Source of the DNA: Prochlorococcus sp. AG-347-E23
GTDB taxonomy: Bacteria > Cyanobacteriota > Cyanobacteriia > PCC-6307 > Cyanobiaceae
Direction: 5' to 3'
Length of the DNA: 64,000 bases
Assembly: GCA_003281685.1 (NCBI GenBank)
Contig: QCBH01000002.1
Location: 1-64,000, forward strand
The notes beneath the pieces were generated by a model. The model had not been told where the DNA came from. It did no database searches and saw only the letters and a list, made by a program, of their open reading frames with translations. Shown piece after piece: positions 27,466 to 39,577 of the stretch. Position 1 is the first letter of the stretch; each line of letters starts with the position of its first letter. The position numbers and the translations under genes were made by a program.

Positions 27466-28449
27466 ATGGAACCAAGTTTATACGGTTTAATTTTTCTTAT
27501 CTTATTTATTTTAATTGGATCAGCATGTTGTTCGGGAGTAGAAGCAGCTTTTTTAGCTGTAAATTCAATTAGAATTTTAGAAATTGCCTCTAAACAAAAG
27601 CCAAAAAGTTCTGCGAATCAACTTCTAAAACTTAGAAAACATCTTGGACGGACACTAACTGTAATTACTATTACTAATAATGGATTTAACATAATTGGTA
27701 GTCTTATTTTAGGAGTATACGGAGCATTGGTAATTAATAGCAGTTTTGGTTTAACCCTTTTTTCAATAGCCTTTTACATATTAGTTGTTTTAGTAGGAGA
27801 AGTACTACCCAAAGCTCTTGGCACAAGATTTTCAGTTCAAATAGCATTATTATCGGTTCCTATCTTGAGAATATTAAATTCTTTAATGAGGCCGTTCTTA
27901 ATATTGATTGAACATATTTTTCCAGTTATTACAGCAGAAAACGAAATTTCAACTGATGAAGAAGAAATTAGACAAATGGCAAAAATTGGAAGTCAGAAAG
28001 GTTTAATAGAAGCTGATGAGGCAGCAATGATATTTAAGGTTTTTCAATTAAATGATTTAAAAGCTAAAGACTTAATGACCCCTAGGGTATCGGCACCTTG
28101 TCTTGATGGATCTTCAAATCTTGATCAAATTTCAAAACTTATAATGTCTGACAGCTCTCCATGGTGGGTTATTTTGGGAGATAAAGTTGACAAAATACAA
28201 GGGGTAGTAAAGCGTGAAAAAATGTTGGCTGAACTAATTAATGGAGAAAATAAAAAATTATTATCAGAAATTTGCGAACCTGTGGACTACATTCCCGAAA
28301 TGATTAAAGCAGATCAATTATTAACGCAATTTGACAAGAATCATAAAGGAGTGAAAGTAGTAGTAGATGAATTCGGGGGATTCGTGGGAATTATTGGTGC
28401 AGAAGCTGTGTTATCTGTATTAGCCGGTTGGTGGAAAAATAAATCATGA
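27466..28449 (+). CDS. CNNM/CBS-domain membrane protein (CorC/HlyC-like)
   Basis: The 327-residue protein has an N-terminal CNNM (DUF21) membrane domain with three or four helices and the motif GSACCSGVEAAFLAVNSIRI, then VLVGEVLPKALGTRFS, followed by a CBS pair containing DLMTPRVSAPCLDG and VKVVVDEFGGFVGIIG. The C-terminal transporter-associated domain is absent. Members are linked to magnesium or cation extrusion. Its stop overlaps the next GTPase start by 4 bases (ATGA). Confidence 0.87.
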   Translation: MEPSLYGLIFLILFILIGSACCSGVEAAFLAVNSIRILEIASKQKPKSSANQLLKLRKHLGRTLTVITITNNGFNIIGSLILGVYGALVINSSFGLTLFSIAFYILVVLVGEVLPKALGTRFSVQIALLSVPILRILNSLMRPFLILIEHIFPVITAENEISTDEEEIRQMAKIGSQKGLIEADEAAMIFKVFQLNDLKAKDLMTPRVSAPCLDGSSNLDQISKLIMSDSSPWWVILGDKVDKIQGVVKREKMLAELINGENKKLLSEICEPVDYIPEMIKADQLLTQFDKNHKGVKVVVDEFGGFVGIIGAEAVLSVLAGWWKNKS

Positions 28450-29687
28450 AACAATTTAAAATTAAAGAAAATTATTTAGTGTTAAAAAAATGGTGGGAGA
28501 CTATTGATCTTACCAATTATGAAAAAAGTTTTCTTAATAAAGAAATAATTTCTTTTAATCAACAACTTTTGAGACTCAAAGAAAAAAAAATGAGAATTGG
28601 CGCATATGGTAAATCAGGTGTAGGAAAATCTTCTGTTTTAAATTCTTTATTAAAAAAAGACATATTCAAAACAGATATTATCAATGGGACTACAAAAGAA
28701 ATACAGTCGGAAACTTGGAACCTCAAAGATCAAACGCTCAATAGTTTAGAGTTGCTAGATTCCCCAGGATTTGATTTCTGCAATATTAAATTACCAAATA
28801 AAGTTTACTCTTGTATAAATCATGCAGACCTTATTTTATTCATAGTTTCGGGAGATCTAAATAGAAATGAGTTGAGCGAAATCAGCTCTTTTATAAAAGA
28901 TGGAAAAAAAATTATTTTAATTTTAAACAAAATCGATCTATTTAATAAAAATGAATTAAAAGAAATAATTGAAAATATAAAGTTTAAGCTTCCAAAAAAT
29001 TTAAATATTCCAATAATTATTAATAATGAAAACAACCTTAAAAATTACATAACAAAATTAATAAATCAATATGGTGAGATACTATTGACATTAAATTCTA
29101 TTCAATTGGCTGACAAATTATTTCTGCGAATAAAAGAGCAAAGATTGAAAAGAAGGCAGAAATTAGCTCAATCAACTATTGGTAAATTTTCGACTTTAAA
29201 GGCATCCGCAGTAGCTCTTAATCCTTTTATTTTATTTGATGTTGCTGGTAGTTTTGCTCTAGATACTGCATTGATTAGTGAATTAAGTAAGATTTACGGC
29301 TTAAAGTTGAAAGGTGAATCTACAAGAAAAATATTTAAAAATATATCCATTAATAATTTATGTTTGGGATTCACTCAAGTCGGCGTCAATACCTCTTTCA
29401 ACCTTATTAAGAAAGTAATTTTATTAACAGCACCTTTTACAAACGGGCTTTCATTATTACCCTATGGACCCGTAGCAATTATTCAAGCAGCAATAGCAAT
29501 CCATTCTACAAAAATTCTAGGTAAATTAGCAGCCAAAGAGATATTCACAAGAAGCAAAGCTTCTTTTATAGACCCAGCTATTATGATCCAAAATATGACT
29601 TTTAATGACCCAGAGATTTTTAACCACATTAATATTTATTTTTCGAATAGAAATTTAAATAATAATTTTGTTAGCATTCTACCTTAA
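28446..29687 (+). CDS. GTPase of the Era/DUF697-like type
   Basis: The 413-residue protein starts with a helical lead and has a GTPase domain: G1 GKSGVGKSSVLNSLL (about residues 58-72), G3 LLDSPGFDF, G4 LNKIDLF. The second half has a hydrophobic region GVNTSFNLIKKVILLTAPFT and SLLPYGPVAIIQAAIAIHST, suggesting membrane attachment, as in cyanobacterial DUF697-type GTPases. It begins 4 bases inside the CNNM/CBS stop and is followed 6 bases later by nadD, so four genes to nadE form one tight plus-strand operon. Cellular role unknown. Confidence 0.82.
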   Translation: MKQFKIKENYLVLKKWWETIDLTNYEKSFLNKEIISFNQQLLRLKEKKMRIGAYGKSGVGKSSVLNSLLKKDIFKTDIINGTTKEIQSETWNLKDQTLNSLELLDSPGFDFCNIKLPNKVYSCINHADLILFIVSGDLNRNELSEISSFIKDGKKIILILNKIDLFNKNELKEIIENIKFKLPKNLNIPIIINNENNLKNYITKLINQYGEILLTLNSIQLADKLFLRIKEQRLKRRQKLAQSTIGKFSTLKASAVALNPFILFDVAGSFALDTALISELSKIYGLKLKGESTRKIFKNISINNLCLGFTQVGVNTSFNLIKKVILLTAPFTNGLSLLPYGPVAIIQAAIAIHSTKILGKLAAKEIFTRSKASFIDPAIMIQNMTFNDPEIFNHINIYFSNRNLNNNFVSILP

Positions 29688-29693
29688 AATTTA

Positions 29694-30272
29694 ATGGGAA
29701 AAAGCATTGCATTATTTGGTACCAGTGCAGATCCACCTACCATTGGACATAAAAAAATACTTGAAGAATTATCCAAAATATATGCTTTTACAATTAGTTA
29801 TGTTAGTAACAACCCCAAAAAAAATCACAAAGAGGATATCTCAATTCGTACCCATTTATTAAAAACTCTTATTAAAGATTTAGATAATCCAAAAATTTTA
29901 TTTAATCAAAGTGTTAGTAGCCAATGGGCTGTAGAGTCAATTAAAAAATGTAAAAGAATTTATGCATTAAGTAACCTAGATTTTGTTATCGGAAGCGATT
30001 TAATTAAAGATATTTTCCACTGGAAAAATTTTGATAAAATTACTGATGAGGTTAGTTTTTTAGTAATTTTAAGAGAGGGATATCCTGTTGAATCAAATAC
30101 TATTAAAATGTTAGAAACTTATAAAGTGAAATTTAAGATTTCAACCATAAAAATCCCAAACATTTCAAGTTCTAAGCTCAGGTCAAATTTTAATTATTCT
30201 AATTTACCAACTTCATTAATAGATATTGTTAAAAAGAATAATTTATATAAATCCACTAAATTAGTTGAATGA
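29694..30272 (+). CDS. nadD: Nicotinate-nucleotide adenylyltransferase
   Basis: The 192-residue enzyme joins nicotinate mononucleotide and ATP to deamido-NAD. The nucleotidyl-transferase loop ALFGTSADPPTIGHKKIL (T/HxGH variant, residues 6-23) and the C-terminal ISSSKLRS-like end (IPNISSSKLRSNFN) identify the family. FVIGSDLIKDIFHWKNFDK is the substrate-binding region. The first His of the usual H-x-G-H is replaced by Thr, which is frequent in cyanobacterial NadD. Its stop overlaps the nadE start by 4 bases; both act in NAD synthesis. Confidence 0.9.
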   Translation: MGKSIALFGTSADPPTIGHKKILEELSKIYAFTISYVSNNPKKNHKEDISIRTHLLKTLIKDLDNPKILFNQSVSSQWAVESIKKCKRIYALSNLDFVIGSDLIKDIFHWKNFDKITDEVSFLVILREGYPVESNTIKMLETYKVKFKISTIKIPNISSSKLRSNFNYSNLPTSLIDIVKKNNLYKSTKLVE

Positions 30273-31966
30273 AGTTTTTACTTGCCCAAATTAATCCAGT
30301 TGTTGGAGATTTAGAGGGTAATGCAAAAAAAATACTTTGTACTGCTTTGAAAGCTAGCTCAACTTCTGCTGATTTAGTTCTTACTCCAGAATTATCATTA
30401 TGGGGATATCCAGCAAAAGATCTACTTCTAAAAAAAAATTTAATCAAAAATCAATATCAAATTCTTGACGAATTAGCCTTAGATATTAATAAAAAATATG
30501 GGAGCTTAAGTATCACAGTAGGGATAGCTGAGATAATAAATGATTCTTTTTTCCCAAATCTGTATAATTCTATTGCATTGCTTGAGCGCGGTGAGTGGAA
30601 AATAATTGCTCGTAAAATTATTCTTCCCACCTATGAAGTATTTGATGAGAAAAGATACTTTAGATCAGAAGAAAAAGTTTCCGTACTAACAAAAAAAATT
30701 AATAATAAAACTTGGCGACTTGGCTTTACTATATGTGAGGATTTATGGGTCAACAAAAATATAGAAGGTAGAGGAATTCATAAAAAGAATCCTATTTTTG
30801 ATTTAAAGAAAAAAAAAGTTGATATATTAGTGAATTTATCGGCCTCCCCATATACCTTCAAAAAGTTAGAGCTAAGATCCAAAGTTTCCAGTTTTGCTGC
30901 TCAATATCTTCAAGTACCGCTAATATATGTAAACCAGATTGGAGCAAATGATAATTTAATTTTTGATGGAAATAGTTTTATTCTTGATAAGAATGGATCT
31001 AAAATTAAACAATTAAAATCTTTTTCAGAAGACCTCTCCAGTTGGGACATTGAGCAAACAAAACCTCAAAAAATTAAATTTAAAAAGTCTGAGATGTCAT
31101 CAATTTTTGACGCATTAGTCCTTGGTGTTAAGGATTATGCTCAAAAATGCGGTTTTAAAACAGCTTTAATTGGATTAAGTGGTGGCATTGATTCAGCACT
31201 AGTTTCAGCAATTGCGTCGGCTGCTCTTGGCAGTAATAATATTTATTGCGTATCAATGCCCTCTAAGTGGAGCTCATCTCATTCAAAGAATGATGCAAAA
31301 GATTTAGCGAGAAGATTAAAAATAAATTTCAATAGCATCCCAATTGAAAATTTGATGAGCTCTTTTGAAGAATCTTTTATAAATACAATATCTTTCGAGA
31401 TGGCTGAAATAACAAATCAAAATATTCAATCAAGAATCAGAGGAACGCTTCTGATGGCTTTAGCAAATCAAGAAAAGCATTTATTACTTTCAACAGGAAA
31501 TAAATCAGAGCTAGCTGTAGGATATTGCACACTTTATGGTGATATGAATGGGGGATTATCGGTAATTGGGGATTTATATAAAACTAATGTTTTTAAATTA
31601 TGCAACTGGCTTGATAGTGAAGATTCAATTAATCATAGAAAATCATATATGTTAGATACTAATGTGGATATAATTGGCAAAAATATACGTACGAAAGCTC
31701 CAAGTGCCGAATTAGGTCCTAATCAATTAGATACTGATTCTCTCCCACCTTATTCTATTTTAGATAATATTCTTAAAGGAATTATTGAAGAGAAAAAAGA
31801 TTTACAACAACTAGAAGAAGATGGTTATAAAAAAGATTTAATTTTAAAAATTATCTCACTTATAAAAAAAGCTGAATTTAAAAGAAAGCAGGCTCCTCCT
31901 ATCTTAAAACTAAGCAGTCAATCATTAGGAAGTGACTGGAGAGTTCCAATAGCAATATCTTATTAA
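30269..31966 (+). CDS. nadE: Glutamine-dependent NAD+ synthetase
   Basis: The 565-residue protein carries out the last step of NAD synthesis. The N-terminal glutaminase is a nitrilase-like domain: LVLTPELSLWGYPAKDLLL with the catalytic Glu, RKIILPTYEVFDEKRYF with the Lys and GFTICEDLWVN with the Cys. The C-terminal synthetase has the ATP loop IGLSGGIDSALVSAIA and LLLSTGNKSELAVGYCTLYG. It overlaps nadD by 4 bases and converges with the DUF3326 gene by 4 bases. Confidence 0.95.
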   Translation: MKFLLAQINPVVGDLEGNAKKILCTALKASSTSADLVLTPELSLWGYPAKDLLLKKNLIKNQYQILDELALDINKKYGSLSITVGIAEIINDSFFPNLYNSIALLERGEWKIIARKIILPTYEVFDEKRYFRSEEKVSVLTKKINNKTWRLGFTICEDLWVNKNIEGRGIHKKNPIFDLKKKKVDILVNLSASPYTFKKLELRSKVSSFAAQYLQVPLIYVNQIGANDNLIFDGNSFILDKNGSKIKQLKSFSEDLSSWDIEQTKPQKIKFKKSEMSSIFDALVLGVKDYAQKCGFKTALIGLSGGIDSALVSAIASAALGSNNIYCVSMPSKWSSSHSKNDAKDLARRLKINFNSIPIENLMSSFEESFINTISFEMAEITNQNIQSRIRGTLLMALANQEKHLLLSTGNKSELAVGYCTLYGDMNGGLSVIGDLYKTNVFKLCNWLDSEDSINHRKSYMLDTNVDIIGKNIRTKAPSAELGPNQLDTDSLPPYSILDNILKGIIEEKKDLQQLEEDGYKKDLILKIISLIKKAEFKRKQAPPILKLSSQSLGSDWRVPIAISY

Positions 31967-33021
31967 TCACTATAAGAACACTCTTGGATTTTTTTTAAAG
32001 GCCGTTTAACTGAATCAAGGTTGATACCTTTTTTGATAGCAAGAATTATGCCTGCAGCTTCTAAATAATTATTCGCTTCAAAAAGATTGGGATAATCATA
32101 AAACTCATTTGTCACTTTTAATGTATTTTGATTTTTTACAGAGATAATATTTAAACCTTTTTCAATCCCTGCCAGTACTGCTTCTCCACCTAGGGCCCCA
32201 TTAGGAACAACAATAGATTCAATCTGATCAGGGTGTAGCGAGATTGATTCATTTTTAGCAGGCAATTCAACAATGTCAGGGGCATTGCTTAACCCAACCA
32301 GTACTGATGGTAAAAAGGTAAATCCGATTTCTTCTGCAGCTGCACGAGGATCTAGATTTTCATTCAATTCAATTAAATTTAAAGCAGGTGCGTGAGCGCA
32401 GGGAACTTTTAAAAATTTGCTTATTAAATGACTTATAACTGCTTCGACTCCAGAGATAGGATCAATCCCTTTCCCCTCTCGATAGATATTTGTTTCTAAA
32501 GAATCTGAATCATCTGGAAATTTTGCCACTATTGCTATTGCCGTAACTCCTTTTTCTATTAAACATTTTCCAGCATCAATTAGGGTATCTGGATTTTCAA
32601 TTCTGCCACCACTGATTTTTGAAGAATCAGAATCTATAACTATGTTTAATGGCTTTTTTGTAATCACATAAGAATGAACATTAATCCCTAAAGTAGAAAC
32701 GCATGCATCAGCAACTTGTAAGTGTCTTACTAATATTTCTTTTTCAATGGCTGAATCAAAAATTATACCAATTTTCTGTTGCTTTACCCTTTTTAAAGCG
32801 ATTTCTCCTTTCGCAAGTCGGTCTAGACTATAACCCTCAACATAAAAGATATTTTCATCCTTTTCAGAGAGAGTACCGCCATTCATAACATTTGGATGAG
32901 TAATTAAACATCCGCTTGCCGATGCTAATAATTTAGCGGTAGGAAGTGCATCCCCAGCAAAACCTCCTACTTCACAACCAATACCAGTTGGAATAATGAA
33001 TATTGTTGGTGAATTTTCCAT
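31963..33021 (-). CDS. DUF3326 family protein
   Basis: The 352-residue protein matches the DUF3326 family, common in cyanobacteria, with the start FIIPTGIGCEVGGFAGDALP, then THPNVMNGGTLSE, ISGGRIENPDTLIDAG and VVPNGALGGEAVLAGIEKG. The sequence has a repeated GG pattern suggesting a phosphate- or nucleotide-binding enzyme, but no reaction is known to me. The first gene of a short minus-strand group is the ferredoxin upstream; this gene follows the 63-aa gene by 27 bases. Confidence 0.82.
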   Translation of the reverse strand: MENSPTIFIIPTGIGCEVGGFAGDALPTAKLLASASGCLITHPNVMNGGTLSEKDENIFYVEGYSLDRLAKGEIALKRVKQQKIGIIFDSAIEKEILVRHLQVADACVSTLGINVHSYVITKKPLNIVIDSDSSKISGGRIENPDTLIDAGKCLIEKGVTAIAIVAKFPDDSDSLETNIYREGKGIDPISGVEAVISHLISKFLKVPCAHAPALNLIELNENLDPRAAAEEIGFTFLPSVLVGLSNAPDIVELPAKNESISLHPDQIESIVVPNGALGGEAVLAGIEKGLNIISVKNQNTLKVTNEFYDYPNLFEANNYLEAAGIILAIKKGINLDSVKRPLKKIQECSYSD

Positions 33022-33048
33022 TTTTAAAAAAATTTCAATTTATATTTT

Positions 33049-33240
33049 TTAATTAGCTAATACAGCTTTAATTTTAAGTTTTTTTGTTCCAAAAGAGTCA
33101 ATTGAATTTTGAATATCAACAATTGACCATCGAATTAAATCACCTTTTTTTTCTAAATTTGCAATGATAAATTCCCTTAAATTTTTTAATTTTATTGAAA
33201 CTGGCCAATCTAAATAATAATCAACTGAACTCAATTTCAT
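33049..33240 (-). CDS. Small hypothetical protein, 63 aa
   Basis: The 63-residue protein starts MKLSSVDYYLDWPVSIKLKN and continues LREFIIANLEKKGDLIRWSI, ending KKLKIKAVLAN. It reads as a compact alpha/beta domain. It overlaps the ferredoxin stop by 4 bases (ATGA) and so is translated with it; the DUF3326 gene follows 27 bases later. This fixed trio suggests a common process, possibly redox-dependent. I recognise no further motif. Confidence 0.72.
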   Translation of the reverse strand: MKLSSVDYYLDWPVSIKLKNLREFIIANLEKKGDLIRWSIVDIQNSIDSFGTKKLKIKAVLAN

Positions 33241-33563
33241 TTTTGATATTTACCAAATTGATCATTATATAAATCATCTTCGACTTCTTTACCAATAACA
33301 ATATTCAAATCTGACTTGGGATATGCAACACACAAAAGTGCAAAGCCTTTTTCCCTCAAATCATCATTTAATCCCATAGCATCTTCTTGATCTACAGATC
33401 CCTCTATTATCATAGATGCACAATCTGTACAAACTCCTGAACAACAACTACTGGGTAAATCTATTCCATTCATTTTTGCTGCTGAAATAATATCTTGATC
33501 TTCAGAACATAAAAAACTAAATTTTTTTTGCTCAAATTGAACTTTAATATTGTATTCAGGCAT
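33237..33563 (-). CDS. Plant-type [2Fe-2S] ferredoxin
   Basis: The 108-residue protein has the plant-type ferredoxin cluster ligands CCSGVCTDC (C-x4-C-x2-C, about residues 39-47) and the fourth Cys in FALLCVAYP. The N-terminal beta-grasp VQFEQKKFSFLCSEDQDII is typical. It differs from the photosynthetic PetF in having an extended C-terminal tail (EDDLYNDQFGKYQK) and an extra Cys before the first ligand, so a specialised electron-donor role is likely. First gene of a trio with the 63-aa and DUF3326 genes, 17 bases downstream of atpG. Confidence 0.9.
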   Translation of the reverse strand: MPEYNIKVQFEQKKFSFLCSEDQDIISAAKMNGIDLPSSCCSGVCTDCASMIIEGSVDQEDAMGLNDDLREKGFALLCVAYPKSDLNIVIGKEVEDDLYNDQFGKYQK

Positions 33564-33579
33564 ATCCTAAATCTTATTG

Positions 33580-34530
33580 CTAAACTGCTGAACCTCCTAC
33601 AACTTCTAATATTTCTTGTGTAATAGCTGCTTGTCTGGCTTTGTTATAGGTTAGATTCAAAGTACTTGCTAATTCTTTAGCATTATCACTTGCATTATTC
33701 ATAGCAGTCATCCTGCAAGCGAGCTCTGAAGCTGCCGACTCTTGAAGAGCTCTTAGTACCTGATTCTGTAAATATAATGGTAATAAGGAATCTAATAGTT
33801 GATCAGGACTTTGTTCAAAAACAATATCTGATGGCAACTTCTCTGAATCACTTTTTTCAATATTTGATTTTTCAACAAATAACTTACTATCTTTTGTAGT
33901 CAACCTAAAAATTTCATCGTTTTCCTCAGCGATTCCTTGAGGGTCAAGTGGCAATAGTGTTTGAACGACAGGGGCACAGCTAACTAAAGTGATGAATTTT
34001 GTGTAAATAATTTCCACCCTATCAGAATTTTCTGAAAGAAATTCGGCTAAAATCTCATTTGTAACTCCTTCAGAATCCTTGACTGTAGGTACCTGTTCTA
34101 GTTCTTTGAAAGTACTTTTAATTACATATCTATCCTTTCTATTTTGAAAATATCCAATAGCTTTCTTCCCTACCAAAATTAAATTTGGCTGATACCCTTG
34201 TTTGACTAATTCTGTGTATCTTATTTCTACCTTTTTTATAATATTTGTATTGTAACCACCGCATAAACCTCTATCTGCAGTTATACAAACCAAGGAGATA
34301 CTCTTTACTTCTCTCTTGGATAATAGAGGAGAATCGACAGCCTCAAATTGTACTCTAGATTGAATATTTTCTAAGACTCGTGCAAGTTTATCTGCAAAAG
34401 GTCTACTTTTAAGAACTTGATCTTGAGCTCTCCTAACTTTTGCAGCTGCAACAAGTCTCATAGCCTCCGTTATTTTTCTCGTATTTTTAACGGAAACGAT
34501 TCGATCTCTAATCTCTTTAAGATTTGCCAT
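33580..34530 (-). CDS. atpG: ATP synthase subunit gamma
   Basis: The 316-residue central stalk subunit of F1: [24 protein letters not shown] at the N-terminus in shortened form, [19 protein letters not shown], and the C-terminal signature [21 protein letters not shown] with [11 protein letters not shown]. The extra loop around residues 195-245, present in cyanobacteria and chloroplasts, is visible; it lacks the two regulatory cysteines of the plant protein, as expected for cyanobacteria. Last ATP-synthase gene of the operon (plastid name atpC). Confidence 0.96.
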   Translation of the reverse strand: MANLKEIRDRIVSVKNTRKITEAMRLVAAAKVRRAQDQVLKSRPFADKLARVLENIQSRVQFEAVDSPLLSKREVKSISLVCITADRGLCGGYNTNIIKKVEIRYTELVKQGYQPNLILVGKKAIGYFQNRKDRYVIKSTFKELEQVPTVKDSEGVTNEILAEFLSENSDRVEIIYTKFITLVSCAPVVQTLLPLDPQGIAEENDEIFRLTTKDSKLFVEKSNIEKSDSEKLPSDIVFEQSPDQLLDSLLPLYLQNQVLRALQESAASELACRMTAMNNASDNAKELASTLNLTYNKARQAAITQEILEVVGGSAV

Positions 34531-34548
34531 GGTATCTCCTAAATAAAT

Positions 34549-36078
<1,530 letters not shown>

Positions 36079-36096
36079 TTAAGGTTGATTTAAAAG

Positions 36097-36639
36097 TTAC
36101 TTGGAAAGGGATAAGCCAAGTTTTCTTATTTGTGAAGCAAGAGAAGCATCAATTACTTTTGATCCTACACTGGCGACGAAACCACCAATAAGTGATGGGT
36201 CGATTTTAGTTACAAGTTCTAATTTTTCAGTTCCAGCAATATTGATGATCTTTTTGGTAATTAAACCTTTCTGTTCATCAGTAAGCGCGACTGCAGAAGT
36301 AACAGTTGCCAAAGCAATATTACTATTTTCTCGGTAAATCTCTAAAAACCTATCAAGAATTGAAGTAAGGATTCCAATTCTTTGCCTATCGGCTAATAAT
36401 TTTAAGAAATTCAATAAAGAAGAATTAACCTTTTTTGAAAAAATTTCATTAATGATTTTCTTCTTAGCATCTGTCTCTAAAATGGGAGAGGATAGTGCCT
36501 TCTCCAGTTCAGGGGAATCATTTATTAATTCCAAGAGTTGTTTAACTTCAGAGACCATCTCTTCAGTTTGCGAATTTTCATTCACAACTTGAAGTAATGC
36601 CTCTGCGTATGGTGTAGTAACTGAATTTAAAAGTGGCAT
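36097..36639 (-). CDS. atpH: ATP synthase subunit delta
   Basis: The 180-residue delta subunit (OSCP homologue) links the peripheral stalk to the top of F1. Recognised by VTTPYAEALLQVVNENSQTE near the N-terminus and the conserved C-terminal block LVTKIDPSLIGGFVASVGSK, VIDASLASQIRKLGLSL. Its start overlaps the atpF stop by 1 base. Plastid/cyanobacterial name atpD. Length is normal. Confidence 0.94.
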   Translation of the reverse strand: MPLLNSVTTPYAEALLQVVNENSQTEEMVSEVKQLLELINDSPELEKALSSPILETDAKKKIINEIFSKKVNSSLLNFLKLLADRQRIGILTSILDRFLEIYRENSNIALATVTSAVALTDEQKGLITKKIINIAGTEKLELVTKIDPSLIGGFVASVGSKVIDASLASQIRKLGLSLSK

Positions 36640-37151
36640 TAGTTCACCTCAATATTGTTAATTGCTTGAGTTACCAAATTTTCTTGAGTTGTTTTATCAA
36701 GTCGATTTGGGAGAGAATCTAAAGCTTTCTTAATTGCCAGTTCTACAGCTTCTTTTCGAAGTTGAGAAATTGCTCTAGATGCTTCAGAGCTCTCATCAGA
36801 GATTGCACTTTGTTTAATTCGTGCCATCTCCTCTATAGCTTTTTTCTCACTTTCCATTCTGATTGATTCAGATCTTTTAAGGGAATCTGCTTTTATTTGA
36901 GATGCTTTTTCTTCTGCTGAAGATAAATCTTTCTTCGCCTTTTCTAAAGCTTGAGTTGCATTTAGGAGTCGATCTTCAGCATCTTTTAATTCAAGAAGGA
37001 TTCCTTCTCTCCTTTTTTGAAGCATTTTACCTAGGAAACCAGGCAAAAATTTATAAAGACCGAAAACTACTACAGCCCAATTAAGGATATTGGTTTCGAA
37101 TAAATTGAAGTTCAATCCAAAACCTTCTGTAGTTAAAAGAGTTAAATTCAT
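36639..37151 (-). CDS. atpF: ATP synthase subunit b
   Basis: The 170-residue peripheral stalk subunit b has one N-terminal membrane helix ([20 protein letters not shown], about 23-42) and a long charged coiled-coil helix rich in Lys/Glu/Ala to the C-terminus. It pairs with b' (next gene upstream) as a heterodimer, the arrangement in photosynthetic bacteria and plastids. Start and preceding stop overlap by 4 bases, indicating balanced production of the two stalk chains. Confidence 0.94.
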   Translation of the reverse strand: MNLTLLTTEGFGLNFNLFETNILNWAVVVFGLYKFLPGFLGKMLQKRREGILLELKDAEDRLLNATQALEKAKKDLSSAEEKASQIKADSLKRSESIRMESEKKAIEEMARIKQSAISDESSEASRAISQLRKEAVELAIKKALDSLPNRLDKTTQENLVTQAINNIEVN

Positions 37152-37609
37152 TTTTCTAGAATCAATCTATTAACAATAAGTTCGCTTAGATCATCAGCCT
37201 GTTTAGAAAGTTGATCACGAGCAGCAGACGTCTGACTTTCAATTTCTAGTCTTGCTTTTTCTTTTGAAGCATTTGCTTCATTGTTTGCAAGTTCTAGTGC
37301 TTCTTTATAAAGCTTGTCAGACTCACTCTCAGCTTCGCTCACAATTCTTTGGGCTTCTGTACGAGCACTTTGAAGCTGAGTTAATAAATCAGCTTCTAAT
37401 TTTTTAACCTCAGAAAGTTTATTTTTGGCCTCAATAATATTATTACTTACAAACTTTTCTCTTTTTTCTACAACATTGCCAACAGGCTTAAAAAAGAGAG
37501 AATTTAATATGTAAGTAAGCGCAACTACTTGTATCGCCATAAGTGGCAAAGTGGCATTTATGTCAAATAATCCACCTTCTGTAGCACCAAAAAAATTAAA
37601 GGCCAACAT
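37148..37609 (-). CDS. atpF2: ATP synthase subunit b'
   Basis: The 153-residue b' subunit (cyanobacterial AtpG) has a membrane helix [20 protein letters not shown] (about 20-39), [20 protein letters not shown], then a long Ala/Glu/Lys coiled coil. It forms the peripheral stalk with b. It overlaps atpF by 4 bases and follows atpE by 68 bases. Confidence 0.93.
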   Translation of the reverse strand: MLAFNFFGATEGGLFDINATLPLMAIQVVALTYILNSLFFKPVGNVVEKREKFVSNNIIEAKNKLSEVKKLEADLLTQLQSARTEAQRIVSEAESESDKLYKEALELANNEANASKEKARLEIESQTSAARDQLSKQADDLSELIVNRLILEK

Positions 37610-37677
37610 ATGATTGAGTTGAAGTTAAAAAATTAAATTTAAATATTGCTAATAAGGATTAGAAGCAATATTAACTT

Positions 37678-37941
<264 letters not shown>

Positions 37942-38087
37942 TTAATACTTGTGATAATCTTTGTTGTCATACACGCTTGGACATCCTTTCTTTTAAGAAT
38001 GGGTCTGATATATTCAGACCTACGCGATTAGATATTTTGCCAGATTACAGACTCTTTGTAAAAGCGTCTGAATGTATTAGAAGACAG

Positions 38088-38813
38088 CTAATGATGTTCT
38101 TCAACAGCTTCTCCAATGTAATAGGCCGCCAAAGTTGCGAAAATCAATGCCTGAATTGCACTAGTAAACAATCCTAGGAACATAACAGGTATTGGGAGAA
38201 TTAGCGGAACTAAAAAGACTAGAACACCAACAACAAGTTCATCAGCCAAAATATTTCCAAATAGCCTGAAAGAGAGTGATAAAGGTTTCGTAAAATCCTC
38301 TAGAATTTTGAAAGGAAGCATAATCGGAGTTGGGTGAACATAGTATTCGAAGTATCTCCAACCCTTATTGCTTAAGCCTGCATAGAAATAAGAAAGTGAA
38401 ACCAATAAAGCCAAGGCTATAGTTGTATTGATATCAGCAGTAGGTGCTCCTAATTCTCCACTTGGTAACTTAATCAATCTCCAAGGAATTAAAGCTCCTC
38501 CCCAATTACTAACAAAGACGAATAAAAATAAAGTACCTATAAATGGCATCCAATCTCTATAAACTTTTTCACCTATTTGCGTCCTAGCAAGATCTCTTAT
38601 GTAATCCCAGAGGAACTCAAGCAAGTTTTGAAGGCCTTTAGGATCATTTTCCATCTTTTTAGTTCCTAAAGAAATAAAGACTAATAACGCTCCTAATAAA
38701 ATCCAAGATGTTAAAAATACCTGCCCATGTAGTCTGATATTTCCAATTTGCCAATAAAGATGTTGACCAACTTCTAATGCTGCAAAATTTGTTAGCAAGG
38801 AATTAAAAAACAT
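38088..38813 (-). CDS. atpB: ATP synthase subunit a
   Basis: The 241-residue membrane subunit forms the proton half-channels next to the c-ring. It has five to six membrane helices. The essential Arg lies in [20 protein letters not shown], and the last helix contains [40 protein letters not shown] is the plastid/cyanobacterial loop. It follows the protein I-like gene by 21 bases. Plastid name atpI. Confidence 0.96.
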   Translation of the reverse strand: MFFNSLLTNFAALEVGQHLYWQIGNIRLHGQVFLTSWILLGALLVFISLGTKKMENDPKGLQNLLEFLWDYIRDLARTQIGEKVYRDWMPFIGTLFLFVFVSNWGGALIPWRLIKLPSGELGAPTADINTTIALALLVSLSYFYAGLSNKGWRYFEYYVHPTPIMLPFKILEDFTKPLSLSFRLFGNILADELVVGVLVFLVPLILPIPVMFLGLFTSAIQALIFATLAAYYIGEAVEEHH

Positions 38814-38834
38814 TTGTTTTGAATAAAAATTTAC

Positions 38835-39311
38835 TTAAGAACGTGAAAAATAAAGAATGAGTGAAGGCTTATAAATGAAAAACCCCATCATTGCAGGAAA
38901 AATATCCAAAGATCCTAGCTTGCTCGCAAAAATAAAGAGGCAAACTGGAACTAATAGTTGCAATTTTGATACACCAGATGATTCTTTACCAAGTGTCCCT
39001 ATACTTTTGGCAAGCAAACGTAGGTAAAAAATACCGGAAATTGCACCTATAAAAATACTAAAACCAAAAGTAAATCCTAGAAAAATTCCAGTTATTGAAG
39101 CTAATAAAATAGAAACAATAAAAGTAATTCCAAAAATTGTTAATTGCAATTTTGTGTATTCATCATTTTGCGAAAGCAAATTATCTATTTGATTGGCAAT
39201 GCCAGATTTACTTTCTTTGATGATCGAATTATTCAGGGATCGAGGGAATTGAACATTCTCATTAGAGGGATGCTCAAGTTTTTTTCTATTTGAGTCCACA
39301 GATGTGAACAT
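38835..39311 (-). CDS. atp1: ATP synthase protein I-like
   Basis: The 158-residue protein is the first gene of the atp operon. The first 50 residues are polar; four membrane helices follow (about 56-75, 79-98, 116-132, 137-154), with GISGIFYLRLLAKSIGTLGK-like loop GAISGIFYLRLLAKSIG. This matches AtpI/UncI-type proteins, which help assemble the c-ring. Weak sequence conservation is normal in the family, so position in the operon is the main evidence. Confidence 0.78.
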   Translation of the reverse strand: MFTSVDSNRKKLEHPSNENVQFPRSLNNSIIKESKSGIANQIDNLLSQNDEYTKLQLTIFGITFIVSILLASITGIFLGFTFGFSIFIGAISGIFYLRLLAKSIGTLGKESSGVSKLQLLVPVCLFIFASKLGSLDIFPAMMGFFIYKPSLILYFSRS

Positions 39312-39577
39312 AGTTTAGAAGCCTCTCTGAATGATTTAAAGTAAGTATATAAACTCACGGAATCTATCACGGAGAGGTACCTTTTAGCTAGTTTTTTTTT
39401 ATAAAAAATTAATTCTTAAGATTTATGATGAATGTGTAGTCCTTTTTTTACTTTATTCGTCAAAAATAAAATTTATGAAAAGTCATCTTTTTTATTGCTT
39501 TAACACTTTTAAACGTTAATAAAAGACTTGGCAAAATCTCAATTAAACGTCTCAATAGTACATATACATCTAAAAAA

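Noticed and set aside
36101..36337. Plus-strand frames inside the atp operon and groL
   Set aside because: They are antisense shadows of conserved genes with no ribosome sites or family resemblance.
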